DNA of 64,000 bases, from NCBI GenBank assembly GCA_051453625.1, contig JBOZIK010000001.1:127892857-127956856 (forward strand). The letters run 5' to 3'. The notes under the pieces were generated by a model that was not told the DNA's origin, did not search any database, and saw nothing but the letters and a program-made list of their open reading frames with translations. Source of the DNA: Welwitschia mirabilis. Taxonomy: Eukaryota > Gnetophyta > Gnetopsida > Welwitschiales. Position numbers and translations under genes: made by a program. Below, piece by piece: positions 35,570-47,626 of the stretch (the first letter of the stretch is position 1; each line of letters begins with the position of its first letter).

Positions 35570-36800
35570 AATATTAGAGAAAGTCAATCTTGATGAAGGA
35601 AAACATTAGAGATGGCTTATTTAACTACAAGTAAAATATAGGTATGCACATCTCAGGTACACAAATTCTAAGAAATAAAAAATAATATTTTTATACTTTT
35701 ATTATTTTAGAATCAAATTTTTCAAAGAAGAGAGTGAAATAATAGAATAAAAGTAGATCGTGAATTTCTTTTTCATTTATGTCTAATACAATGCAAAAGG
35801 AAAAATAAGTAGATTCATCTAGTACTTTAATTATGATAGGAACATCTACTTCAAATGTAGATGCTATGCTTAGAGATTTCATTACTACTAAAAAATGTAA
35901 AATTCAAAATCCTTTCAATCTACCTCTTAGTGATGCTGTATAACTTAGAAACTTAAGTGCATATCCAACATTTTTGAGAGACTTGAATAATATCCTTTTC
36001 AACCTTAGCTAACATAAAACAACTTATGCTTATCTTAGAAAATTAAAAAATACAAATTACTAATTAAACTTGTATGATTATATTTTTTATCACACTTAAA
36101 GAAAAAGTAAAACTTTGGCTTAGAACCATTCAACACAAGATTCTTAAGTCATGGAACCAAGTATAAAAAACTTTTATTAAAAGATTCATGAGTGAGAGGA
36201 CCATGAGAAAAAGAAAGGAGTAGGTTAACAACTTTTAATAAAAACCTTAAAGAGACTATAACAAAACTTATGAGTGATTTATTATAGTTATTCATTCCAA
36301 TCCTGTTGATGAATTTCCTAGGAATAATTAATAGATTATTTTTATAGTGGATTGAATATTCAAATAAAACAACTTATAGACTTTTCTTATAGTGGTAACA
36401 TAATAAATGTAACTTAGATAATGCATAGGAGTTATTGAAAGATCTTGTTTAAATATGTCAAACTTATTTAAAACCAACGTTTGAAGAAAATCGAACCATA
36501 GGCTAAATTACAATAGACTTAAAAGAAGTAAAACATGATAAGGAGGAAGAGAAAGGTGATTCAATCAATATGATTAAATATTTCACTGCCACTTTGAAGA
36601 AATACACTTAATGATATTTAATGCAAAGCTAACACGAGAGGAAAATACAATTTCAACATGTTATATATGTGAGAATAACTCATCTAATAAAAGGATGCTT
36701 TTTATTATCAACATGTAAAGAAAGAATGTTTGAGGAAGTATGTGCATTTAATAAAAGACCTTTTAACTTTAAAAACCAATCACAATATCAATAAATAATG
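35570..36800 (+). pseudogene. Ty3/gypsy gag relic (INT-b)
   Basis: Homologous base for base to the INT-a gag: the block with LSAYPTF near 35955, the KQLIDF-like block near 36370 and the knuckle region near 36655. Here a frameshift splits the CCHC motif, so only CYIC is readable. Many stops. Confidence 0.72.
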
Positions 36801-37589
36801 AGTGGATAATTAAATTGAAAACCTTTTGAGAATAGATTTAGGAACTCAAGCTTCCAACTAAGTAACTCCAACTTTCAACCAAGTACCTCAAATCTTTAAG
36901 TAAATCAGAGTGATCCACTTAGAGACTTAAAATATGAGTTTAAAAAAATGCAAAAAAGAACCAACATAACCCTTGAAAATCAAAGTAAGAACATTCAAAA
37001 CTTAGTTAATTTCCTTTAACAAACAATATTAGCCAATCAACAACCATAAGGTTCCCTCGCATCTTAACATTTATCAAACCCAAATAAAGTTACGAGAGAT
37101 TTAAAGGTAGTAATTAGAAGTGAAAATGATGTAACACCACCTGCCTATAAGGCTTCAATCTTTAAGAATGATGAAAATGATAAGGAAGAGTATAAGTAGA
37201 AATATTATAAACATATAACTTTCCTTTAATTTTAAATGACAAGCCTACCATAAAAAATTATTTACAAAAAAAAAAAGAGAAAAAACCAACTACTCCTTGG
37301 CTTGATAGGTTAAACACAAGTCCTATGTATGATAAATACTTAAAAGCCTTAATACAAAAAGTGAGCATCAACTTATGTTTTTAAAAACTCTTATAAGAAA
37401 ATCCTAAGTATGCTAAGTTATGGAAATACCTAGTTAAAAGAAAACAAAAATGTACCATCCATAGTAAGGTCTTCCTTGCATAGTTTACCTCCAACTTAGT
37501 CATGTAAAAGTGTCCTAAATTCAAAGACTCAAGGCTAGCAATAGTGAGTATTACTTTAGAAGGTAATAAGAGAATTAGAAAACCTTGGT

Positions 37590-37965
37590 AGATCTAGGAA
37601 CAAATGTAAATATCATGCCTCTTCACATATGTAAAATAATTGATTTGAAAAATAGAGTTAAACCTATGCAAATCATATTAGAACTAGCTGATACTTTAAT
37701 CAAGAAATTCTTGTGAATTATTAAATACTTAGTTATCCAAATAAAATAAGCTTTCTACCTCTTAGATGTGGTTATTATTAAAGTAGAATATGATGGAAGT
37801 TACTCACTAGTCTTAGAAAGATCCTTTTGTATAAATGTCCACTGCATTATAGACACACACACTGAAATGATGGAATGTTACATAGGCAATAAGACGTTTA
37901 TCATTATAGTTTTTAAAGATGCTAAGCACTATGTAGGAGATGAGTGGAACTTTGAAGCATAAATT
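37590..37965 (+). pseudogene. Ty3/gypsy aspartic protease relic (INT-b)
   Basis: Reads NVNIMPLHICKIIDLKN after a disrupted active-site triplet, then ILELADTLIKKFL. The longest clean piece, 37768-37962, gives MVIIKVEYDGSYSLVLERSF and ends near DEWNFEA. The catalytic Asp-Ser/Ala-Gly itself is not recognisable. Confidence 0.75.
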
Positions 37966-38449
37966 AAATCAATTTTATTTTTACAACATCACTGGTTAAA
38001 GAGAAATTATTAATCCTATATGAATTAACTTTATATGATGATTCAACTAAAATGAATTGTCTTAATTATGAGGATAAGGGATTTTTAAACTAGGAAGAAA
38101 TCCAACATGTAAACTCAATAGAAAATCTTTTTTAAGGATGTCATTCACTTCAGTCATTTGGATGAAAGTCTTAAACAATAGTAAATGATGGTAACTTAGT
38201 AACTAAAATTAAAAATCACAACTTAGAACTAAAAGAATTATCCAAAGATATAAAATACATTTTTCTATTCACTATTTTAAAAAACTTTTGGTGGTAAGTA
38301 AACATCTTATCGCTTAACAAGAATCTAACCTAGTCTCACTTTTAAATGTTAGGATAACTACTTTTTCTTAGACCCATAAAGACTTGGCTATCATTTTCTT
38401 TTTCATAGTTTAACATAAAATCTACTTTAAAGATAAAGCTAAACTAGTT

Positions 38450-39830
38450 AGTAACCCTAATGAAGACTTAATTTAGATCTTAAGTAAGTAGTTCAAGATG
38501 AAATTATTAAAACTATGGATGTTGGGATTATCTACATTATATCTAGTAGTGAATGAATTAGTCCCTTGATAATAGAACCTAAGAAGGATGAAAAGTGGAG
38601 AATATGCATTGCATTTACAAAAATTAATGAAGTTACTAAGAAGGACCATTTTTCTTTACCCTTTCTTAATCAAATATTTGATAGAATCTAAAGACATGTC
38701 TATTAGGGTTTTTTCAGTGGGTATAGTGGTTACAATTAGGTTTACATAGCTAGTAAGAACCAAGTAAAGACAAGCCTTACTTCTCCCTTTGGAACTTTTA
38801 TATTTAGAAAAATGCCTTTTGAACTTTGTAATATCATTAGAACTTTCAACATGCAATGATGAGAATTCTTTCTAACATGATAGAGGAATCCATTAATTTC
38901 TTTATGGATCACTTCTCAATATTTGGTAAAACGTTTAAATAAATCATAAAAAGGTTATAGAAAGTCTTAGACTAATGCATATAAAGTGGCCTACACTTGA
39001 GTTGAGCAAAAGGCTTCTTTCTTGCTAACAATGGATTGTTTTAGGTCACTCCATTTTTAGTGAGGAAATTAGAATGAATCCCATAAAAGTTAGTATCATT
39101 CAAAATCTTAACCCTCCAACTAATGTTAAACAAGTTATATCTTTCTTTAGTTATGCTAGTTTCTATTATAGTTTTATCTAAGACTATGTTAAGATTTATA
39201 AATCCATTTAATCATTACTTGAAAAAGAAGCTAAATGTGATTGAAATAACTCATGCCAACTTGCTTTTGAAATATCTAAAGATAATTTTTTTTCTAAACC
39301 TATTGTAATGCGACCTAATTGGACTAAGGATTTTGAACTTATTTGTGATGCTAATAATATTTCTATGGGTGAGGTCTTAGTTTAAAATGTGAAAAAGATC
39401 TTAAAGTCATATATTAGATTAGTAAAACTTTGTTTAAAACCCAATCCATCTATAGTACTAGTAAAAAAGAAATTCTTATCATTATTTTTTTCCTTGATTA
39501 CCTTAGACACTATTTTTTTGGCTTTCATACCAATTTTTATATGGATCATGTAGCTATACATTATCTTATGATCAAGAAATATTCTGGTGTGAAACTTATT
39601 AAATGGATCCTCCTTATAAAAGAATCCAATCTCATCATTATTAATAAGGCTCAAAAACATAATAGTGTTAACAAACCACTTATCGCAATTTTCTTGTTCT
39701 CTTGATAAACTTCTAATTAATGATTGCTTTCCTAATAAATAAATTTTACTATTAAACAACTCTATATCATCTTCTATACTCATCATGCTTCATGGTATGC
39801 TAACATTCTAAATTACCTCATTACCATAGA
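38450..39830 (+). pseudogene. Ty3/gypsy RT and RNase H relic (INT-b)
   Basis: Blocks parallel INT-a: EIIKTMDVGIIYIIS near 38505, PKKDEKWRICIAF-like sequence near 38580, and the catalytic box FMDH at 38901-38912 (second Asp is His). RNase H gives a clean 91-codon piece at 39430-39705 containing STSKKEILIIIFFLDYLRHY, FYMDHVAIHYL, IKWIL and NLIIINKAQKHNSVN. Stops and frameshifts elsewhere. Confidence 0.85.
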
Positions 39831-39869
39831 AACACCTTAGCACTAGAACAATAAGTAATGATAATATTT

Positions 39870-41183
39870 TATCTATAATATTAGTAATTATAAGTGAAAT
39901 GAACTCCATATTTACTATGGGTGTAAATACTAAATTATGCATAAATGTATGCCTAAATGAAAAAAATCTAGACATCCTTAACCTTTTTCATGGTGTAGTA
40001 TTAGGGGATACTTTAGTGGCTAAAAAATTGCAATGAAAATTATTCACTCTGCTTTCTATTGGCCTACCCTATTTAAGGATTCTATTAACTTTGCTAGAAG
40101 GTGTGATGCTTGTGAACACTATGATATCCTAACTTGCTCTCAAGATATGCCCCTTAAACCTATTATTAAATGTGAACATTTTGACTATTAGGGAATTGAA
40201 TTTCTAAGCCCTATCAAACCACCTTATCATAATAATACTTACATATTAGTGGCTATTAATTATGTTACTAAGTGGGTTGAAACTATTTTTACTGTTAAAA
40301 ATTATGCCTAAACTATTTGAAATTTTGCTTGAACTCTTGTCTTTTAGCATTTTGGTTTTCCTAGAATCATAATTAGTGATTAAAAACTTACTTCATTAAT
40401 TATCTTTTTTTAAAACTTATTCTGTCCATTGGAATTGAACATAGAATTACTTATGCTTAACATCCACAATCTAATGGTTATAAGAAGATGCTCCAAAAAC
40501 CTTTTTCTATCAATAATAATACTTGAGCTTCTAAACTTAGTAATGTGCTTTAGGCTTACTATACTACTTGATGAAATTCTCTTAGCTTTTCACCTTATAT
40601 AAACTTATGTATAGAAAAGTTTATGTCTTGTTAGTTGATGTTTGCTATAACTCTTATCAATCCACCCATTAACTTAACCTTGTAAACATAAATAGAAATC
40701 TTAAGACTCAATTAGATCAACCTGATTACTTAACTTTAAAACATATTCTTGTTATACATTGTCAACTTATTCATAAAGTCCAATTTAACTTCAAACATGA
40801 TAAAATAATAATTCATAAGCAATTTGAGTTATGTTAACTCATCCTTTTATATAACACCTAAGTGCATTTTTTACATAACAAGTTAACCTATAAATGATTA
40901 GGTCCTCATCCTATAGAAAAAGTACATCATAATGGCTTAGTTAAAATCTCTAATCCAAATATTAGAAAAATTTAGAAAGTTAATAGATAATGGTTGAATA
41001 TCTATGTATTACCTACTGATCAAACCTTGAATATGATATAAGCACTTATCTTAGAAGCTCTTCTTAATGAGGAGAACCTCCCTTCTGCCATTGTCTAAAT
41101 TCTTTCTTATCCTATTCCTTTAGTGGATGACATGCTATCACTTAAATATCTTTAAGTTAAGTTATTTATTACTTTATGAAGTT
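39870..41183 (+). pseudogene. Ty3/gypsy integrase relic (INT-b)
   Basis: The zinc module is well preserved: KIIHSAFYWPTLFKDSINFA followed by RRCDACEHYD, with CDAC at 40102-40113. The first catalytic position reads GIEF (Asp to Glu) near 40195. The second reads IISD followed by a stop near 40375. The C-terminal tail is readable to about 41100. Copia B enters just downstream at 41189. Confidence 0.8.
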
Positions 41184-41188
41184 ACCAT

Positions 41189-42442
41189 TATTAGATTATG
41201 TATTACCAATTGATGCTAAACTAATGCTTTTGTGAAAAAATTTATGTATTTTTATGTAGAAAATATTGATCACTTGTAGGTTAGAAGCTAAAGCTATGAA
41301 TGTCACATTTTAATCACTGAAACCTATCAAGTTCTATTACCCTTTTGAAAGGTCAACCGAACTTCTAAGGGATTAACCACACCTGGAGCAAACTCTCAAA
41401 ATTAAATTGAATTCAAAGGGATTAATTAGACTTCTCAGGGTTAATCAAATCTAAGCACTGTGCATCTAATACTTCTAAATTAATCATTAAGTGATCTACT
41501 AAATACCTAAGGGATTGACCAGACCTGATGCAGAAAATTGAAATGGATTTTATCAGGACTAAGCAACTGACCAAATAGATATGTGGGTGATCAGATGAGC
41601 AATCAACCAGATCCTAAGGGGTCAACTAGACATGAAGCCATAAAAAATTAGAGTAATCAAAAACTTTACTCAGGCAACTTGTTTAAGTTACAACACCAGA
41701 AGGGATCAACCAGACATTTGAGGGGTTAATCGGCTAGAATAAAAATAAAAAATTAATATCTATTATGTATCTATTATGTAGCCATTTAGTAGTTATTGAA
41801 AGTGCACTTTTAATTATAATAACCCTAAAAGCCTTTTATTATAAATAGCTAAGAGTAAAGTCACTGTAGAATGTTTTTCCATACTTTGAATCTTAGTGAT
41901 TAATCATTATACTATCTTGGCATTTCATTACTGATTAAAGATGAACATCTATTATATTTTTGCATATGAGGTCAGATCTATAGCACTCTATTTTTCATAG
42001 ATTGTATTATTTACTAGAGAAGTGCTTCATCACTTTAATTAAGCTAAAGAATAAGTGATATCGGTGCACTTAGGAATTCTTTCATCACTACCATAATTTA
42101 TTACAAAAGTTTGAAACTGAGCCTTTAGAAAAAGTCCATTTGTAAGAGGTTACTAGTAAATCTAAAATACTTGGAAGAGTTAATGAAGATCCAAAACAAG
42201 ATTAATAATAAGCTAATCATCAAGAGTGAAGTAGGGTATTTTCCTAAAATACTATAAAACTTGTGTACTATAATCAGTAATTTTGTGTTTTCTATTATTT
42301 TCATTTTTTTAAATACCTTTCTTTTTTATGCACAAGTTTATTTTTGTGATTTATTTTAAGTGAGTTTATATCATGAATCTATTTGAATAATTTTTAAAAA
42401 CCTATTCATCCCTCTTCCCCCTTTAAGGTTCTCGATCCCACA
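41189..42442 (+). repeat. 5' LTR of copia B
   Basis: 1254 bases from TATTAGATTATG (TG start mutated to TA) to CGATCCCACA. TATA box TATAAATA at 41840-41847. It contains the same kind of GTYAACC/GGTCAACY motifs as copia A. Confidence 0.88.
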
Positions 42443-42444
42443 TT

Positions 42445-42456
42445 TGGTATTAGAGC
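42445..42456 (+). promoter_or_regulatory. Primer binding site of copia B (tRNA-iMet)
   Basis: TGGTATTAGAGC differs from the canonical TGGTATCAGAGC by one C-to-T change. It lies two bases after the LTR. Confidence 0.9.
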
Positions 42457-42507
42457 TAAGTTGAGTCCATATTAAGATTTTAATCAATCTAAAATCTAAA
42501 ACCCAAA

Positions 42508-43250
42508 ATGAGTAATTCCTCTGCTAGTTTTTCAAATATGCCTACCTTAGGCACCTTTACTCTTATCAGTATATTATGGATATTTTATGCATATATTTTC
42601 AAGCAGATTATAAACTATAGATATGCAAAGAAGACATGGGAGAGTGACAATATTTTAGATCAAGAATCTAATGAAACAGAAGACTATATTTCATGGCAAT
42701 TATGCCTCCTCTAAAGAACTTATCTAATACATTAGAGTCTGATAATTTAGATGTGATTAATGAAGAATAGGATGAGCTAAAAGATACTTATTAAGAACTA
42801 TACTTGGAATGTGAAAAGATGACAAATACGATAAATGATCTAAATAAGATTGTAAAGTCTCTTATCAAAGAAAAGGAGGAAATGAATCAAAGTATAAAAA
42901 GATCAAATATGAAAATTTCAATCTCATTTTACAAGTAAAAGATTTATCTCATTTTGTTAATGAATTTTTTAATGATTTTTCCAAATTAAAACAAATGCTT
43001 GGATTTTAAGAACCTAGTCGTGATGTTCATTTTCCAAAAACTACAGAATTAGCAAACTCGGGTAACTTAATAAAGTGAGTTCATTTCTAAAGTTACTTAT
43101 CATTTTTATGAAAAAGTAGAACATTTAAAACTTTTTTGCAATGCTAGAAAGTTAATGTTGCTTTCAAATTTAGTCAGTTCTTTTCCTTTTAAATTTATTC
43201 TAGAAGGAGTTGTACTGCATAAATCTATAAAGACTAAGTGGTTGAAAGAT
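42508..43250 (+). pseudogene. Copia B gag relic, internally deleted
   Basis: Starts MSNSSASFSNMPTLGTFT at 42508, then jumps to sequence unlike the copia A capsid and within 200 bases reaches the coiled-coil part (NTLESDNLDVINEE, DELKDTYQ-type heptads, about 42725-43000). The capsid core and CCHC knuckle are missing. The downstream stretch to protease is decayed. Confidence 0.7.
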
Positions 43251-43299
43251 AATGATCTAAAAAATCTCTTAATTTAGATAGCTTTCAAGGTTTCAAATA

Positions 43300-43625
43300 G
43301 CAATAGCTGAAATTTGGATAGTGGATGCTCAAGAAATATGATAGGAGACAAATCTAGTTTTAAGTAGTTAAGTAACTTTGATGGAGGAGAAGTGATCTTT
43401 ACTGAAAATGAAAGAGCAAAAATAGAAGGTATCAGAAGAATTGGTGGAGGTAATCTTTCTAGAATTAATGAAGTTTTGTATGTAAATTATTTAAAGCATA
43501 ATTTATTGAGTCTTAGCTAAATATGTAACAAAGGTCACAAGGAAGTTTTCAATAAGTCAAAATGTGAAATTTTGCATGGAAAATCAAATGATATTATCCT
43601 AGAATAGACAATGTTTATAGCATAG
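43300..43625 (+). pseudogene. Copia B aspartic protease relic
   Basis: NLDSGCSRNMIGDKSSF with Asp at 43317-43319, then GGEVIF, NEVLYVNYLKHNLLSLS and CNKGHKEVF. The active-site triplet D-S-G is intact, though stops occur before and after. Confidence 0.82.
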
Positions 43626-43639
43626 ATTAATCATTTTTT

Positions 43640-44510
43640 TAATGTTATTTTTCTCATGTTACCCAAGGAGAGCTTTGGGATAAATGATTATGTCATGTTA
43701 ATTATGATTAATTAAAAATGATTATTTGTAAAAACATTGTAAAAGGTATTTCTAAGATAAATGTAGAAAAACAGGATTTATGTGATGCATGCCAAAAGGG
43801 TGAACAATAAGAACTTCACACAAAAGTAAAAACCAAGATTTCACAACTATGCCATTAGAGCTCATTCATATGGACTTAGTAGGCCTAGCTCAAAAACTTA
43901 AATTCTATATGGTAAACATTATTTTCTTACTATGATTGATAACCTATCTAGATATACTTGGGTTACTTTCTTGTTAAACAAATCTAAAACATACAAATAT
44001 GGGGTTGAGATATGTAATAAGATTTAAAATGATAAAAGGTATACTATAAAGAAAATAAGAAGTGATCATGGTGGTGAATTGGAGAATAATTTATATAAGA
44101 AATATTACATTAATAATGAAATTAATCACCAATTTTAGCCTTGAAATTCCACAACAAAATGGTACAGCTGAAAGAAAGAATAGAGTCCTCTAAGAAATGG
44201 CATGAACTATTTTAAATGATAAGGAGTTTCCTAAATTTTTTGGGGCTAAGGCTGCTAGCATAGCATGTTATATTATTAATAGAGTTTATCTTAGACCTAG
44301 TATGGATAAAATGTCATATGAGTTATGGAAAGAAAGAGAACCTCATGTTTCATATTTTAAAGTCTTCAAAAGTAAATGCTATGTGCTAAAAGATGGAGAA
44401 CATTTAAGCAAAATTGACTCTAAAGAAGATTAAGCTATATTTTTAGGTTACGTAATTAGAAGTGGAGCTTATTGAGTTTTCAAAAAGATAAGTTTAATGA
44501 TAGAAGAGTA
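43640..44510 (+). pseudogene. Copia B pre-integrase and integrase relic
   Basis: A zinc module remnant (C-H-V-N-Y-D, later CDACQKGEQ) lies at 43690-43810. The three catalytic acidic residues are each still encoded: Asp at 43873-43875 in HMDLVGLA, Asp at 44064-44066 in RSDHGGELEN, and Glu at 44170-44172 in NGTAERKNRV. Their spacings are not multiples of three, so frameshifts separate them. The core tail reads FGAKAASIACYIINRVYLRP, LWKEREPHVSYFKVF and KED.AIFLGYV. The integrase would have joined cDNA to the genome. Confidence 0.87.
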
Positions 44511-44599
44511 AATTAATATACAAATTGATGAGATTAATACAAGGCCAAATTTTTCAGATGATGAGAAAGTCATATCTACAAGTATTTCTACAACACATA

Positions 44600-46030
44600 A
44601 AGTGACTACTAAAAATAATGAATCTCTTGCAAAAGAAGGTACAATTAAAAAGTTCAAAGAATTAAAAGATCACCTGTTAGAATTTGTTATTGGAGAAGTT
44701 AGTTCAAAAATAAAGACATGGAGTCCTATGAAGAATTTATATGCTCACATTTGTTATGTTTTAAAAATAAAGCCCAAGAAATTTGAGGTAGCTAAAAATC
44801 ATGAGGAATGGATGATGGCAATGCGAGATGAATTATAATAGTTTAAGAGAAATGATGTTTGGAAACTTGTAAAAAAGACAAAAGATAAGAATTTTATTGG
44901 GACTAAGTGGAATTCTAAAAGCAAATGTGATAAAGAAGACAATGTCATTAAAAAAAAGGTAATATTAGTAGCACAAGGCTACAACTAGATAGAAGGCTTT
45001 GATGTTAGTGATACTTTTACTCCTGTTGCAAGGCTAGATATCATTAAAATGTTTTTTTTTATAGCCTTTAAAAATTTTAAGATGTATCAAATGGATTTTA
45101 ATAATGCCTTTTTAAATGAAGAAGTTTATATATAGCAACGACAAGGTTTTGTTGATCCTCATAAAACTAATCATGTTTATAAGCTTAAAAAAGCCTTATA
45201 CATATCGTAGCAANNNNNNNNNNNNNNNNNNNNNNNNNNNNNNNNNNNNNNNNNNNNNNNNNNNNNNNNNNNNNNNNNNNNNNNNNNNNNNNNNNNNNNN
45301 NNNNNNNNNNNNNGTGCTCACATTTGTTATGTTTCAAAAATAAAGCTCAAGAAATTTGAAGAAGCTGAATTTCATGAGGAATGGATGATGGAAATGCAAG
45401 ATGAACTACAAAAATTCAAGAGAGATGATGTTTGGATACTTGTAGAAAGGTCAAAAGACAAAAATATCATTGGGACTAAGTGGATTTTTAAAAACAAATG
45501 TAATAAAAAAAATAATGTCATTAAAAACAAGGAAATATTAGTAGCACAAGGCTACAACTAGATAGAGGGTATTTATGTAGGTGATACTTTTGCTCCTATT
45601 ATAAGGCTAGATAGCTTTAGAATGTTTTTGTCTTTTGTAGCCTTTAAAAATTTTAAAGTGTATCAAATGGATGTTAAGAGTGACCTTTTAAATGGTACCT
45701 TAAATGAAGAAGTTTATGTATAATAACCATAATGTTTTATTGATCCTCATAAAACTGATCATATTTATAGGCTTAAAAAATCCTTATATGGATTGAAGCA
45801 AGCTCTAAGAGCTTGGTATGAAAAACTAGCCACTTTTTGAAATGATAATGGATATATTCATGGAACAGTAGGGAAGACCTTATTTGTGAAGAACTTAAGA
45901 AAGGCTTTCATTATTCTATAAATCTATGTAAATGATATCATATTCGATGCCTCAAATAAAAGGTTGTCAAAAGAATTTGCAACTATTATGATAAGACATT
46001 TTGAAATGAGTATGCTTAGTGAAGTGGAAA
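44600..46030 (+). pseudogene. Copia B reverse transcriptase relic, partly duplicated around a gap
   Basis: The linker and RT start are clean at 44602-44838 (ends EEWMMAMRDEL). FIGTKWNSKSK, EDNVIKKKVILVAQGYN, DTFTPVARLD and DFNNAFLNEEVYI then run to the gap. After the gap the RT start is repeated (from 45314) and continues further: LKKSLYGLKQALRAWYEKL, then the catalytic box YVND at 45925-45936 (first Asp of YVDD is Asn). The duplication is discussed under findings. Confidence 0.85.
45214..45313. other. Assembly gap, 100 N, flanked by a duplicated RT segment
   Basis: Sequence after the gap (from 45314, TGCTCACATTTGTTATGTTT) repeats sequence that begins at 44743, about 470 bases upstream. By eye the copies differ at roughly one base in eight. 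Confidence 0.95.
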
Positions 46031-46034
46031 TGTT

Positions 46035-46134
46035 NNNNNNNNNNNNNNNNNNNNNNNNNNNNNNNNNNNNNNNNNNNNNNNNNNNNNNNNNNNNNNNNNN
46101 NNNNNNNNNNNNNNNNNNNNNNNNNNNNNNNNNN
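46035..46134. other. Assembly gap, 100 N, flanked by a short duplicated segment
   Basis: The last 60-odd bases before the N (TCAAAAGAATTTGCAACTAT...) recur in diverged form right after it (TCAAAATAATTTGCAACTAT...). Confidence 0.95.
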
Positions 46135-47030
46135 TCAAAATAATTTGCAACTATTATGACAATATATTTTGAAATAAGTATGTTTGATGAAGTGAAAATA
46201 TTTTTTGTACTATAGATTAAGAAATTAAAGGATGGAATATTTATTTCTTAATCTAAATGTGTAATATATTTAATTAAATTCTTTGAATTAGAAAATGCAA
46301 AAACAACTAATACCCCTGTGTTAATATCTTATAAAGTAAGTTTGGATGAGAATGGAAAATTAGTAGATTAAAAACTTTATAGGAGTAATATTGGAAGTTT
46401 CTTTATTTAACTACAAGTACACTAGACATTATGTTTAGTATTGAACTGTGTAAAAGGTATTAATCCTAATGAAAAGAATCACATTTATAAGTAGTAAAAA
46501 GAATAATTAGGTATGTAAAAGACACACGCAATTATGATTTGTGGTATCCTATAGAGACGTCCTTTGAGCTTTCAGGTTTTAGTAATGCAAATTAGGCTAG
46601 ATGTATGGATGATAAAAAGAGCACAAGTGGAAATTGTTTTTTTTTTACATTCATGCTTAGTAGAATGGGTAAGAAAGAAAAAAAATTTAATATCCCTTTC
46701 AACTGTAGAAGCTGAATATATTGCAGTAAGAAGTTGTTGTGCTCATCTTTTATAGATGAAAGACATGATAAAGGATTTTGGTGTAAATTTTGAATAAGTT
46801 CCTATTTTTTGTGATAACACCAGTGCTATAAACATCTCTAAAATCTTGTTTAACACTCAAAAACCAAACATGTTAAGCTAAGGCATCATTTCTTAATAGA
46901 TTAAGTAGAAAAAGAAGACATTTTTATAAACTTTTTAATTACATATCAGCGACTGGCAAATATTTTTATCAAACCCTTGAATTTTGATACTTTTCTTCAC
47001 CTTAGAGATGAATTATGGATTATCTCATTG
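46135..47030 (+). pseudogene. Copia B RT end and RNase H relic
   Basis: Carries the RT tail, then RNase H with LVMQIRLDVWMIKRAQVEI, FFLHSCLVEWVRKKKNLISL and STVEAEYIA (the conserved E of STAEAEY kept), a clean frame at 46564-46755. IFCDNTSAINISK (Asp kept) follows. It ends near 47020 with LADIFIKPLNFDTFLHLRDE-like sequence, the usual Copia Pol terminus (DQLADIFTKPL). Confidence 0.87.
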
Positions 47031-47626
47031 TCCTCTAGCAAATTGTAGGATAGTCAACTAGATCTATGATTTAATCAACTAGATGTGGTCAGTCGACTCA
47101 CATAAAAGCCTAATTGCCTAAACCTTATTAATTCTGTAGGTCACTTCAAAGGAAGTTAGAAGCTTAGAGTGGAAGGTAGCCAAAGAAAAGGAAGAAAAGA
47201 AATTTGTTTAGATCTTTCATCTAGCTTATATTTATTCTTTTATTTGCTTGTGTGCATTTCTCCCTTTTGTCATTGATGTCAAAAGAAGGAGAATTAGTTA
47301 ATTGTTCACACTTCTTTTTATGCTTTATAATTTGTGTCTCAATTTTTTAGTGCAAATCCAATTTCCATATGAACTAAAATTTTTGATATATTATATGATT
47401 AGTAAACTATTCATGATCAAAATGTTATTTATCATATATATTTTTTGGCTCTTAAAATTATCTTTAAATTTTGATAAAAATTGAAGTCTTATCAGAATGT
47501 CTACATCTAGTATCATAAGATTTAATATTTTTGCAAAGGCTAATAGGAATTTCATGGGGGGAGTTTTCTAAATTTTAATATTTTATAACTAAGGAAATGT
47601 TTACTATTAATTTTAAAGGGAAATAT

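Noticed and set aside
39382-39786. 134-codon minus-strand frame
   Set aside because: Antisense to the clearly recognisable INT-b RNase H on the plus strand.
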